Below the pieces are notes generated by a model. The model saw only the letters and a program-made list of their open reading frames with translations, had not been told where the DNA came from and did not search any database. Shown here piece by piece: positions 12,669 to 25,821 of a stretch of 64,000 nt of DNA; positions within the stretch are counted from its first letter, which is position 1; the number at the start of each line of letters is the position of its first letter. Source of the DNA: Phyto melanocephala (taxonomy: Eukaryota > Arthropoda > Insecta > Diptera > Rhinophoridae); assembly GCA_941918925.1 (NCBI GenBank), contig OW799236.1, positions 119,857,062 to 119,921,061 of the forward strand, read 5' to 3'. Position numbers and translations under genes: made by a program.

Positions 12669-13531
12669 TCACTTTGAATTGTGTCCAAACGCATAAACGT
12701 AGAGTCATGAAACTTCGAATATATATTTATCGAGTCAAAAGAATATTTTTCCCTGAAAATCGCTTAAATCTATGAATTAGGAAAAGAGTTATACATAAAA
12801 ATGTACGAAAATTTATACCGCACAGTGTATATTTCAAATTCTGAAATTTTGCAAACATGGCTTTTTGGTCAAAGTCTTCGTTATAACGGAAAATAGATGT
12901 GCCACGCACACTTTTTACTTAAAATTTTATAAAAATATATTAGTCATATATATTAGCATTTATTCATCTTACACTGCGACATTTATTGTACTGTAGCTAA
13001 ATATAAGATAAAGATGATAAGATAGATGACTCTACTAGCAACTACTAGATGGCATGCTAACAACTTATGCTTATGTTCTCCTTAAGTTATGCTCTATTAA
13101 AAATGCGAATTTCGGAAAATTTTGACCTAAGTCAAAAAAAATTATCCTCAAACATTATAAACAATTTATTTTCATGTACTAATGGCTAACAAATTTTAAA
13201 ATTATACAAAACTTATTTCGTTTCAAAATCTTTTAAAAGCAAAATGTTATAGAAGTTTAAAAATCAAAATCTTACTAATAAATTTCCCGTTTTAGAAAAA
13301 TGCAGAGAATGTATATTTTAAATCACCCTGTGGCCCTTAAAATTTAACTTTCTTCCTCTTAAATTCATGTAAATTCTCTATGAATAAAGATTTTGGAATA
13401 CTAAAGGACTATATTGAAATATCTAAGTTATGTTTATTAGCAGAAACTTTATTGACACGCGTATTTTAACGGCCACTTTCATTGAAAGACTAAATTTACG
13501 AAAACATTTTACTAGCATACCGAAGTTATAA

Positions 13532-14116
13532 TGGGTGGTTTAATTTTAAGGGACTATGTTGATTTTGAATAAAATTATTATGAAATTATTATCATTTATT
13601 TTTGCTTCAATTATGTATGGAACAATATATCGGCCAAATGGCCCCCCAACCTAGGCGGCACACCACGATCCGATAGTCCAAATTTTCAATGACACTGTTG
13701 ATGCTCGATTGTTGGGCACGATGGTGAGTCAAGGTTGCTTGCTCTTGCCACGTTATCGTGAAAAACAGCAATGTTTCCCATTCAACGAACTAAGATGACA
13801 TTCACAGATGTTTTCACATTTCATACAGACCTGCTTTGCAGACATTTAAATATTTTTTACAATTCTCACGATTGTGGTCGAATTCGAACGATTATGTTGA
13901 CCAAAAGAATCACGAAGTGCACAAAATTAATTTTGATTTGAACGCCCATTTTTATAAAAATCTTTAATATTTAAAAGTGTTGCTCGATTGCGTATCTTTC
14001 CACGGTTCAAATTGAGTTAGTCTGAGATTGAGAAATGTCAAATGAAATACAAGAAATAAGTTGAAGTTTAGATGTGGTTCACCTTAAACATGGGCCCTTA
14101 AAATTTAACCACCCTC
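13532..14116 (+). mobile_element. Nested MITE in copy B
   Basis: Same insertion as in copy A, 585 bp, with TA at 13530-13531 and 14117-14118. The left terminus is slightly decayed (ATGGGTGGTTTAATTTTAAG). It holds no coding capacity. Confidence 0.78.
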
Positions 14117-14261
14117 TACAAAGAAAGTGATACATATTTTATTATAAAGAGATTATTCTATAGCGATTAACAAAATAATAAATATTGTGCTTTAAATGTA
14201 CACAAAATTGGTGGTGGGTATGAAAGATTCGGCACAGCCGAATATAGTGCTCTTACTTGTT

Positions 14262-16241
14262 TCTGTTACTGTACTTTAAAATTCTCTCACAAATACAGCA
14301 GAAAAATATTTTTGTGCATCTATTTCTTAGAAGGGAGTTTAGACTATTATATATACTAAAGAAGTAATAGTGACTGCACTCTCTGTTATTGTTTTTTACC
14401 ACAGTTTTTTAAAAAAAATATAATTTTCCTTATATTTTTACACAAACATATATGGTTTGCGAATTTGCTAGTAGCAACTTTAAATGCTTATAAATACTGA
14501 TTTTTAAAAAATCTCGTAATGGAGGATATACAGGAATATTTTTAGTGGCGTCCCACATGTATAGGTAAAATGCAAACTGTCGCCTTATTGTACCTCCCTA
14601 CTAAATCCTAAAAATTCAGAAAATTAACTCTTTGATTTTATATATTTATATTCTGTTTGAAATGATTTATACTAAAATATAATTTTCAAAAGAGTTAGTG
14701 ATTATATTAAATTAATCCTTAAGAATGGTTAACTGGCAACACTACAACCAATACTCAGTGACAACTTTGTGTACGAGTAAAACGTAAAACAAACACAAAA
14801 ATCAACAAAAAAATTATAATACAACTTAAGGGAAATACACAGAATCGCGTTTAACTTAATCCCTCAACATTTGCATAATTTAAAATCATTTAAAGAGAAT
14901 ATTTCTTGCCTCCTTCTCTTCCGTAATTTCACATCGTATTGATGTTTTTTACCTGAGTGTCTTAAGCAAATATGTAACAATACTTCTTCTTGATATTCCT
15001 TATCCCCCCTCCCCACTCTCAATTATTCAGTGCTTAGGTTTTCCGTTTTTTGCGTGTATTTTTTTCTTAACTCTTCATGATAATGGTATAATTTTTAAGT
15101 TAAAACATCGAGCGTTGTTGTCCCACAAACAGGAAATCTTGTAGAGATTTTGTAGCGCAAAGTATAGATGAAAGGCAGTCAGTATTTGTGTGTCAGTATT
15201 TGTATACCTTTTTTCTTTACTTTGCCTGAGTTTTAGTGCGGAGAATGAAGTTTGCATGTTTGAATGTTTGTCAATTTCGGCCTATTTTAATGTCCCTTTT
15301 GTGTGAGTGGGGTAAAACATTGTATTATGCTTCTGTATTTTATCTTGTTGTTATTTTTTTTTGCTCATGTTTTTTTTTACTTCTTGAAATCTTGTTACCG
15401 CAACTTTTTGATATAATCGTACTTTTGCGGGTTTATTAAATATTTATGTTCATGGATTTTTAGGGCAATTTTTTTTTTTTTGTATTATTGTCTTTGTTGT
15501 TTTTATTTTCAATTTGTCTTTGTAGTTAAAACAAAATAAATAAATAAATAAGAAATAAACAAGGACAGTAGCGGTGTAATTGCATTATCGTTTGATATTA
15601 AAAGTGGGGAATAATAAAATTTTGTTGTTTTACGTCGAAAAAAAATTTCAAGGTTTGCTGATGGTTTATTGGGTAGGAATTAATTAGAAAGTTAATTCAG
15701 AAATGTAGAAGCTATTTTTAAAGAATTTTGGTTCAAAACTTATTAAAATTCAGATTATTTTTTTTTTAGCAATAAGTTATATATTATTTTTGTATTACAA
15801 TTTATTATGTTTTATTTTATTTAATATATCAGTGCAAAAAAAATTATAGCTACTTATGTCGATATAAGCCGAAATCGATATAATCCCGCCATTTTAATGC
15901 CAAAACTATAAGCCACCATCAGGCGAGCTTTTAGCTATTTTGGTCAAATTTACAGCTAATTATGGTTAAAAAACTTATTGCCTATATTTTTCAACTAATA
16001 ATAATAATGGAATATTCATTTATTGAAGCTCAAATTTTACTAAATATACATACAGCACGGCTTTCATAAAATAGTATTTATTTAAAAGAATTCAAAAAAA
16101 AAAATAATTTTAAAAAAATTTATAAAACTCAACTTATGTATTTAAAAGAGCTTTACTGAAAAACTATGGCAAACTTTATTGCAACATATATGTTTTTTTC
16201 CTTTCTGGTAATGCAAGTGAAGCAGTAGGGTGACTATGTAT
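14262..16241. other. AT-rich non-coding stretch
   Basis: No gene recognised. Opposing short frames at 15075-15257 (minus) and 15236-15439 (plus) are unconvincing; the plus one is a T-rich hydrophobic run. A short AAAT repeat lies near 15538-15552. Confidence 0.6.
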
Positions 16242-16513
16242 GTAGTTTTTTGAACGGAAAACATAGCTGTTTTTCGCGATAATGTGGCAAAAGAGCAGTC
16301 AACCTCGACTCATTATCGTGCCCAACAATTGAAAATCAACATTTTCATTAAAAATTTGGACCATCGGATGGAGGTGTGCCGCCAAGGTCGATGTTATGTT
16401 CCATACATAATTGAGTCATACTTGTATTATCCTAATAAAAATAAATTACAATAATTTCCTAAACAAATTGTGTTTTATTCAAAATCAACGTCGTCCCTTA
16501 CAATTTAACCACC
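16242..16513 (-). mobile_element. Solitary half-copy of the MITE, minus strand
   Basis: The reverse complement matches the first half of the MITE nested in the HINE copies. It includes the terminus GGTGGTTAAATTGTAAGGGA, the segment CAATTATGTATGGAAC, the TTGGGCACGATAATGAGTCG segment and GATAATGTGGC/TTTTCGCGAT. The second half and right terminus are missing. No HINE sequence surrounds it, so this copy was inserted or left behind independently of the HINEs. Confidence 0.75.
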
Positions 16514-19500
16514 AAGCGAAAGTTTTCACCTATATTAGTTTGATCAGGCACGAGTAAAAATCTAACGATATTATGCATAAGCTGGGATAACCTACTGTCA
16601 AAATTTATCAATGAATATGTAAACAAAACATAAATAGCATTTTACGTTTAGAATTTGTGGCTGGTTTTGCTCTTTACTTAAGGAGATAACATTTGACTAA
16701 AACTTAGGGAAAGTTTTGTCAAGTACGTTATAGTTTACTACATTTGATTATACTCCTTCGCATATCTGCTTAATCCAGCTTATTTACAATAAAGTTAAGT
16801 CCTAAAGTACAGCACAATTTCAAAAATGTTTAATGTAAAAATTTAATCTTTTATTCAAAAAGTTCTAAAACTAAATGAGAATAACAAGATAGATTTTGGT
16901 AAGTATCCATATTATAGTTCTACATAAGGGCGACAAATTGTAATGGCGCCTTACAATGCTTAGTCCAATATTAAATAGAGCCATTGAATATGATGTAGAA
17001 TTCTTGAGAACGTGACAGCACGCAAGCAAAAACCATGCTGACGATATGATCACGACGATAATCTTATAGTTTTTGGTTATCGAAAATAAGTATAAATAGT
17101 TATTTTTATATTGTTTCATCATATATATTGTCACGATAATTATATATTTGTTTGATTTGAATCATTTAATGTTTACGTTTCATGAATATTTTATTTTGAT
17201 AAGGTTGTCCTCTAAAAATAGTGTGATTTAAAATAATATCATGATAAAAATAGTATGAAGTCCTCGCAAAATAATATTATACTACAAATCATTTAAGAAA
17301 TGCAGCTCTGCTCCTTTTAACAATAATAATAAAATTTTCAACTCTTCTTTTTCTTGCTGAATGGATTTTATTATTTTAAAAGTTTGACATGTAAAAAGCT
17401 ATAAAAATTCTTGAAAAAAAAAATTAAGAATTAAAGAAATATTAAATACAACAATATTTTTGTAAAACAATAATAATAAAAAAATTGCGACTATAAAGGT
17501 AAGTATAGTTATCATAAAAAGTAGCAACAACAATAATTTGATTAAGAAAACATTTCATTGTAGTCACAATATGATTATTCAGTGATACATTAATTGAGCA
17601 TAATAATGATAACATGCAACCGTTATGTATTTTCGTCACAATCATAAAATTCAATCACAGTATGTTGTGCTTTTATTATGATTACCACAAATAGTTTTTT
17701 TTTTGGGCGTGAGTGTGTAAAGTTAGAGTGATGATTAAAACTACATTGTAATTAAATGATTAAAAAACATAAAAATTTTATTTTATACATATCTCATTTA
17801 CCATTCGTTTAATTCCATTTCTTCTTTTCTAATAAAGAAAGAAATGCAAATTTTCTTCAAAACCCTTTTTTTCTCAACAGCCCTGCTTACAAAGTCTTTT
17901 TTTTTATAAATTTGTTTAATTTTACCAAAAGACATTAAATTCGTTTAATGTATATAAAAAAAAGATACTTGTCAGTTTGCGTTGAACCCTTTTATTTTCG
18001 TTTTTTTTTTTTATTTGTTTTGTAAATGTCAGCGGTAAAACAATAAAGGAAATTGATTGAAAATTTTAGCGAAAAAAATGTTATTTGCTAAAAAAAAACA
18101 TACTTCCGTTTTTGTAGGTGGGGTATTTGTTCTGTAATTGTTTATAATTCTATATAAATACTGTTCTCTGCAGGAAATTATATTGATTTTTTACGGAATT
18201 TAATGATGAATAAAACAACATGTAACAAGTGAACCCTGCTGCGATTTTTTTTAAAAACATACAATTAAATAGTCGTTTGATCGAAAACTGAACAAAGAAA
18301 AAAAGGCAAAACCAAATAGTCGTGAGAAAAATGACCGATGGCATTATATAAAAAGTTCATTATAATAAATTGAAAATTTTTAATTACGTAAAAATATATT
18401 CTTTGTTGTTTAAATATACAACGCAAAAGACTTTGCCAAAAACAAATAAGAATTTCGTACAATGCATTATTGCTTTATCGTTATTATAAAGCTACAGCGA
18501 AACAACTTACACAAAGTAATGAATGATATTGTTATTTCTGCTACATTTAATCACTGTTCCTGTAATTTGCTTTTTTAAAAAAAATTTTATTCCAAAATTC
18601 TTACAAAATTCTACAGCTTTTCACGGGTTTTTCCATTTTATTGTTCTCAACGTGATAAAAATAAAATGTGGAAATTTTCATTCAACTCTAAACATTCAGC
18701 AATAAATAGAAAATGTGTGTTTATGTAAATTACTACGAAAATTTGTTTATTTGCTGTGAAATGCATTAACATTTTTCTATTTACTTATACCTTTTGCACC
18801 CAGAAAAAATAAGGTGGAAAACAAAAACTACAAATCGATAACAAAACAATATATAAAATATACAAATTAAAGAGAAGGGAGAAATAGTCAATAAATAAAT
18901 TTTTATCTACACAATTGTACGGACAATAAAAAAAATTAAATTAAACCATTAAACATTGTAATTCATTGTGATGCAATTTTATTAACAAATTTAGAACGTA
19001 TTAGAAATAAAAACAAAAAAAAAAAAAAAAAAATTAAAGCTCTGAAATATTTGATTTCAAAATATGTATGGTGTAATTACATAAGGTGATAGCATAAAGG
19101 AGAGAAATTTTTGTTTTTCTTTTTTATGTATGGAGTTTGACAATTTCCGAAGTTGAAATAATTTTTTTAAATATGTAGTTTTATATTCTCCACAAAAAAA
19201 TAGTCAGCTGGGCTGGCACCGCTACCTTGTATAAGTGTACCCTGGTCTATATGCATTTCACTGGTGCTTATGCCAGATCATTAGTAAACCTTTAAACCAC
19301 AAAATGTATGAAAAAGTTTATAAGTGTTACAAACTTTATTTAAAATTTTCATAAACAATATAAAAATTCTAAATAAAACCAGAAAGAAAAATAAAAACTT
19401 TCTCATAAGCCCAACCAACAATGTTTTATTTTTCTTGAACCCAACAACCAAAAAAACTAAAAATTTTGAAAACTATTGGGAGAATATCCTGAATAATGAG

Positions 19501-20357
19501 ATAATTTTTTATAATTTATTTCAGTTTAACATAATAAATTTTTTAACAGAAATCTTCTTTAATTTTATTAAAGAAAAAATATCTTCCTAGCAATTAGATA
19601 AACTATCACACCAACAAATTTTCCGAAGTAAATAATCAGTCCTGACTTAATTTCTTACCGTAGTGCATGCATGGAAATATATCAATTGTTAGCATAATAT
19701 TATAATTTTTTTATATTTAAGCAAGTGATAAAATGAAACCTATTTATTTCAATAGTAATTATTACATACTACTTCCTTACTAACTGCTATCCTTTTAACT
19801 GTGCCTAAAAAAAGGGCTGCTTATGGTAGGAATGAAATTAACTCTTATTAGTGGGTGGGGGTGGGTGGGTGTTGTTAAAAAAATTAAAATTATTCAACTA
19901 TTATGAAAAGTTTTAATTGAGGTATTTTTTAGATGTTTTTTTACAAACTATTTCAAGTGCTAGAAAATTCTATTAAAATCAAACAAATAATTTTAAATCA
20001 ATGTGTTATTATAGTAACCCTTAAAACCCTTTATTACCCCTTGTTTTGTTAAGATAATTGAAAACTATTTTATTCAGCCAATGCATCCAAGTAGCCTAAA
20101 AAACCTTAGTAGTAGCGAAAAATATTACCCGTCCAGCTAGTCTCACCAAATTTAGCATAAACTACTCTTAGCTATCTAAGTACAAATTGGTGTAGCACGC
20201 CCGTTTTTTTAAGAGTGACCCGCCCATAAATGGGATTTCGAAAAAAATTAATAGACAAAAGACTATATTTAAAAAGAGTCTCCCTTTATTATTTGCTGTG
20301 AGATATTTCTATAAATATTTTAGAACAAAATTTGCAAGTCATGTCAGTTTCTTCATT
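16514..20357. other. AT-rich non-coding stretch
   Basis: No gene recognised. The open frames at 16871-17134, 17442-17654, 18150-18705 and 19324-19590 are dominated by I, N, K, F and Y with no domain. A poly-A tract of about 20 bp lies at 19013-19033. A degenerate relic containing GTAGCACGCCCG and GACCCGCCCATAAATGGG lies at about 20150-20250. Confidence 0.6.
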
Positions 20358-20990
20358 ATACCCGCCACCAAAAAAATGGTGGGGGTATATTCATTTTGTC
20401 ATTCCGTTTGTAACACATCGAAATATCCATTTTAGACCCCATAAAGAATATATATTCTGAATCAGGGTTTGATTTTATGACGATCTAGCTATGTCCGTCC
20501 GTCTGTCCGTCTGTCCGTCTGTCCGTCTGTCCGTCTAGATCACGATAGAGGTCGCACCGAAAAAGCTAGGGGGCTCAAATTTTGCCAGAATCTTTCTTAT
20601 AGACAAGGTTTGTTTGGTATTGAAAATGGGCTAAATCGGAATATTAGGAAGAGAGTTATAGCTCGAAAAGCAAGAGTAGGTCGAAAAAACCGTGTCCTTC
20701 AACATCGAATAAAATGGAATTGTGTCCAAACGCATTAACGTAGACTCATGAAACTTCGAATATATATTTCCTGAGTAAAAGCACTATTTTTCCCCGAAAA
20801 TTGTCTAAATCTATGCATTAGGAGAGGAGTTATCGATCAAAATGTACGAAAATTTATACCGCACAGTGTATTTTTCGGTATATTTAAAAACAAAAACGTC
20901 ATAAAAAACACAAAATTGGATGTACGACTCTGAAATTTTGCACACTTTGCTTATTGGTGAGACGCTTTTTTGTAACGGAAAATCAATGTG

Positions 20991-22000
20991 CCACGCCCAC
21001 TTTTACGCCCACCTCCCATATAAAGTTTTACCTAAAATTCCTCTAATTTCTCAATTTATGTAGATTTTGGAATAATAAAGGGCTATATTGAAACATCTCA
21101 GTTGTACTCATTCGAAAATACAACTTTGACACGCCCACTATAACGCCCACTTTTCACGTTATATACCGTTAATGAAATTTAAAAGCTCATAAAACCGCCA
21201 AAATTAGAGGTATGATGATCAAATTCGCTACGTATATCCTTTTAGGCAATGTCATTACTGCGCCGGAAAATTAGGGCGCCACGCCCACTTTTACGCCCAC
21301 CTCCCATATAACGTTTTACTTAAAATTCATATAATTCCTCTATTAATAAAGATTTTGGAATAATAAAGGACTATATTGAAACACCTAAGTTGTACTCATT
21401 CGCAAAAATAGCTTTGACACGCCTACTATAACGCCCACTTTTCACGTTATATACCGTTAATGAAATTTAAAAGCTCATAAAACCACCAAAATAAGAGGTA
21501 TTATGATAAAATTTGCTGCGTATATCCCCCTAGGCAATGTCATTACTGTGCTAGAAAATTGAGTTGCCACGCCCACTTTTACGCCCACCTCCCATATAAC
21601 GTTTTACTCAAAATTCCTCTAATTTCTCTATTAATAATGATTTTGGATTAATAAAGGGCTATATTGAAACACCTAAGTTGTACTCATTCGCCAAAACAAC
21701 TTTGACACGCCTACTATAACGCCCACTTTTCACGTAATCTACCGTTAATGAAATTTAAAAGCTCATAAAACCGCCAGAATTAGAGGTATGATGATCAAAT
21801 TTGCTGTGTATATCCTTCTAATCAATATTATTGTTGTGCCAAAAAGTTTAGGTGACACGGCCACTTTAACGCCTACCTCCCATACAACGGCTTACCTTAA
21901 ATTCATGTAATTTCTCTATTGACAAAGTTTTTGGGAAAATAAAGGGCTATATTGAAATATTTAAGTTGTATTTATTAGTAGAAACTTTATTGACACAGCT
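20991..22000 (+). repeat. 288-bp tandem array in copy C (four units)
   Basis: CCACGCCCAC anchors at 20991, 21279 and 21567 and the equivalent ACACGGCCAC near 21855 give three successive 288-bp steps. The last unit is the divergent junction type, with ATCCTTCTAATCAATATTAT in place of ATCCCCCTAGGCAATGTCAT just upstream of its anchor. Confidence 0.9.
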
Positions 22001-22030
22001 ACTTTAACACACTTTCATTGAATTTTATTT

Positions 22031-22632
22031 CATTTAAGGACCGATGTTGTATTTAAATAAAACACAAATTATTTAAGATATTATTATTTCTTTTTATAAT
22101 GATAATATTTGTATGGTTCAATTATGTATTTAACAAAATATCGGCCAAATGGCCTCCCCATCCTTGGCGCCACTCCTCTATCTGATGGTCGAAATTTTCA
22201 ATGACAATGTTGATGCTCAATTATTGGGCATGATGATGAGTCGAGGTTGACTGCTCTTTTGCCACACTATCGCAAAAAACAGCAATAGTTCCCATTCAAC
22301 GAACTAAGAAGGCATTCACAGATTTTCTAACATTTTATACAGACCTGTTTTGCAGAAATTTAAATATCTTTTACAATTCTCCCGATTGTGGACGAATTTG
22401 AACGATTATGTTGATCAAAAGAATTACGAAGTGCACAAAATGCATTTTGATTTGAACGCCCATTTTTATAAAAAACCTGAATAACTTTAAAGCGTTGCTC
22501 ATTTGCGTATCTTTCCACGGATCAAAATGAGTAAGTTTGAGATTGAGAAACGTCAAGTAAAATGCAGAAAACAAACTTAAAGACTAGGTGTAGTTCACCT
22601 TCAACTTGGGCCCTTAAAATTTAACCACCCTT
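22031..22632 (+). mobile_element. Nested MITE in copy C, left terminus lost
   Basis: Internal sequence and right terminus (TTAAAATTTAACCACCC) match the MITE of the other copies. The left inverted repeat is gone, so this copy could not be excised by a transposase that needs both ends. Confidence 0.7.
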
Positions 22633-22777
22633 TTCAAAGAAAGTGATACATATTTTATTATAAAGAGATTATTCCATAATGATTAACAAAATAATAAATA
22701 TTGTGCTTTAAATGTACACAAAATTGGTGGTGGGTATAAAAGATTCGGCACAGCCGAATATAGTGCTCTTACTTGTT

Positions 22778-23843
22778 TTAATTTAACTTTATTTATTTAG
22801 TCTAATTTAATTTTCCTTATCGAATTTACAGCGTAGCCTTTTATTAACTAATAGAATATTAAATATTTTACGCCAAAATGCCATCTCTTACAGCTTCTTG
22901 TAAATTTGGGCATATATGTCTGTCAGGGTAATAGGATTACGACAATCACACAAGTGTTAAAGTTGCAAGCCAAAATTGTCTTTAAGTGCATTTTTAATTA
23001 TTAAGAAAAAAATTTCAGAAAGGTCTATACAGTTAAAAAATTTTATATCTATATTTTTTTACACAATAACATTTAAAATATTTACATTAAAATTAACTTA
23101 ATTTACGTAGATTATAGTAAAGTCAAAAGTTTTACTATTTTTTTTATTAAAAAAAAAAATTTTAAGAAACTAATTTAAAATATTAAAAGTGTTTTCTACC
23201 TTAAAAAAATATAGATAAGAAAGAGTATGTCCACAGAGGACGAAAAATTCAAGCATAAAACTTCATAAAGAAAAACTACGGTTATTTTATTATTTATAAA
23301 AAATTATTTTAGTTTATTTTAAAATTTAGCGCAAATTACATTAAAATTAATTTTAAAATTAAATTTTGTCTTTTTAAAGTTACTCTTTCAAGCCACTTTC
23401 ATTTTAATTTCACTTGTCAGTCTGGCTTTTTTGCAGGAATTTAAAATCTGCGTAAATTTTGACTTTTTTTAAAAATATTTATTTAAAGCCATAAAAGTAA
23501 TCATAAAAACCTACAGAAATAAAAACAGCATTAAACTTTTCACAGTATGGATGCGGTGTCAAAGTCATTCCTTTTTTGCAGTTGTTTTATATTTTTTTGG
23601 CTGCATATGTGCATTTTCGTTGTTTTAAATTATGAATACAATAAAAAAAGAATAATAATAATATTGACAACAATAAAAAATAAAAGACAGTGCCTATAAA
23701 AGCATATTCATAAATATATGCAAATTATATATGTAGATGTAGCTGCGTACTCTTTAACGCTTATGCATATGCTATGAACACATTAATTTTCACTTAATAT
23801 TTTGTGTCTCTGATCCAGCATTTATACAAAAATACATATTTTT
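22778..23843. other. AT-rich spacer between copies C and D
   Basis: About 1.07 kb with no recognisable gene. Acceptor-like TTTTTTGCAG signals occur near 23430 and 23575 but no open segment with a donor follows. Confidence 0.6.
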
Positions 23844-24466
23844 ATACCCGCCACCAAAAAAATGGTGGGGGGTATATTCATTTTGTCATTCCGTTTGTAA
23901 CACATCGAAATATCCATTTTAGACCCCATAAAGTATATATATTCTGAATCGGGGTTTGATTTTATGACGATCTAGCTATGTCCGTCCGTCTGTCCGTCTG
24001 TCCGTCTGTTGAAAGCATGATAGAGGTCGCACCGAAAAAGCTAGGGAGCTCAAATTTTGCCAGAATCTTTCTTATAGACAAGGTTTGTTTGGTATTGAAA
24101 ATGGGCTAAATCGGAAAATTAGGAAGAGAGTTATAGCTCGAAAAGCAAGAGTAGGTCGAGGAAACCGTGTCCTGCGAAAATCGAATAAAATGGAATTGTG
24201 TCCAGACGCATAAACGTAGACTCATGAAACTTCGAATATATATTTCCTGGGTAAAGACAATATTTTCCCACGAAAATTGTCTAAATCTAAGCATTAGGAG
24301 AGGAGTTATCGATCAAAATGTACGAAAATTTATACCGCACAGTGTATTTTTCGGTATATTTAAAAACAAAAACGTCATAAAAGCAACAAAATTGGATGTA
24401 CGACTCTGAAATTTTGCACACTTTGCTTTTTGGTGACACGCTTTTTTTCAAAGGAAAATCAATGTG

Positions 24467-24912
24467 CCACGCCCACTTTTACGCCCACCTCCCATACAAC
24501 CTATTAACTTCATATAATTTCTCTATTAATAAAGATTTTGGAATAATAAAGGGCTATGTTGAAACACCTAAGTTGTACTCATTCGCAAAAATAACTTTGA
24601 CACGCCTACTATAACGCCCACTTTTCACGTTATCTACCGTTAATTAAATTTAAAAGCTCATAAAACCGTTAAAATTAGAGGTATGATGATCAAATTTGCT
24701 ACGTAAAACCTTCTAATCAATGTAATTGTTGTGCCAAAAAGTTTAGGTGACACGCCCACTTTAACGCCTACCTCCCATATAACGTTTTACCTAAAATTCA
24801 TATAATTTCTCTATTAATAAAGATTTTGGAATTATAAAGGACTATATTGAAACACCTAAGTTGTACTCATTAGCAAAAACAACTTTGACACGCCTACTTT
24901 AACGCCCACTTT
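24467..24912 (+). repeat. 288-bp units in copy D
   Basis: Two units, about 283 bp apart because of a short deletion after CCTCCCATACAACC. The second is of the junction type that in A, C and E closes the array, suggesting loss of middle units. Confidence 0.8.
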
Positions 24913-25821
24913 CACTTTTGAATTGTGTCCAGACGCATAAACGTAGTCATGAAACTTCGAATATATATTTATCGAGTCAAAAGAATATTTTTCCCTGAAA
25001 ATCGCTTAAATCTATGAATTAGGAAAAGAGTAATAGATAAAAATGTACGAAAATTTATACCGCACAGTGTATATTTCAAATTTAAAACGTAATAAAACTG
25101 ACAAAACTATATGTACGATTCTGAAATTTTGCAAACATGGCTTTTTGGTCAAAGTCTTCGTTATAACGAAAAACAGATGTGCCACGCACACTTTTTCCTT
25201 AAATTTTTATAAAAATATATTAGTCATATATATTAGAATTTATTCATCTTACACTGCACCATTTATTGTACTGCAGCTAAATATAAGATAAAGATGATAA
25301 GATAGATGACTCTACTAGCAACTACTAGATGGCATGCTAACAACTTATGCTTATGTTCTCCTGAAGTTATGCTCTATTAAAAATGGGAATTTAGTAAAAT
25401 TTTGACCTAAGTAAAAAAAAATTATCTCTAAATATTATAAACAATTTATTTTCATGTACTAATGGCTAACAAATTTTAAAATTATACAAAACTTATTTCG
25501 TTTGAAAATCTTTTAAAAGCAAAATGTGATAGAAGTTTAAAAATCAAAATCTTACTAATAAATTTCCCGTTTTAGAAAAATGCAGAGAATGTATATTTTA
25601 AATCACCCTGTGGCCCTTAAAATTTAACCTTAAATTCACTTTCTTCCTCTTAAATTCATGTAAATTCTCTATGAATAAAGATTTTGGAATGCTAAAGGAC
25701 TATATTGAAATATCTAAGTTATGTTTATTAGCAGAAACTTTATTGACACGCGTATTTTAACGGCCACTTTCATTGAAAGACTAAATTTACGAAAACATTT
25801 TACTAGCATACCGAAGTTATA

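Larger units (their letters stand above)
11573..14261 (+). mobile_element. HINE/Helentron-like repeat, copy B (B/D subfamily)
   Basis: Complete 2.69-kb copy. It starts with the 5' hairpin TATACCCGCCACCA / TGGTGGGGGTATA (11572-11604), followed by a GTCCGTCT microsatellite (11708-11760). Two 288-bp units begin at 12219 and 12507. A second copy of the ~230-bp leading module follows at about 12671-12915 (original at 11945-12200), and then a ~420-bp block (12916-13340) absent from copies A, C and E. The terminal partial unit, the nested MITE (13532-14116), the subterminal inverted repeat and the 3' hairpin (14227-14243) complete it. From 12671 on it is closely similar to copy D. Non-autonomous. 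Confidence 0.88.
20358..22777 (+). mobile_element. HINE/Helentron-like repeat, copy C
   Basis: Complete 2.42-kb copy: 5' hairpin (to 20388), GTCCGTCT tract (20493-20536), leading module, four 288-bp units starting at 20991, 21279, 21567 and about 21855, terminal partial unit, MITE (about 22031-22632), subterminal inverted repeat, hairpin (22743-22759) and terminus CTTACTTGTT. Its structure is that of copies A and E. The MITE's left terminus is lost here; the normal AGGGTGGTTAAATTT is replaced by unrelated TTTTATTTCATTTAAGG. Confidence 0.88.

Noticed and set aside
16871..17654. Two minus-strand frames of 87 and 70 codons
   Set aside because: AT-driven composition rich in I, N, Y and F, no domain, no splice context.
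19324..19590. 88-codon plus-strand frame
   Set aside because: Almost entirely N, K, I, F and L, as expected by chance in an A/T-rich segment.
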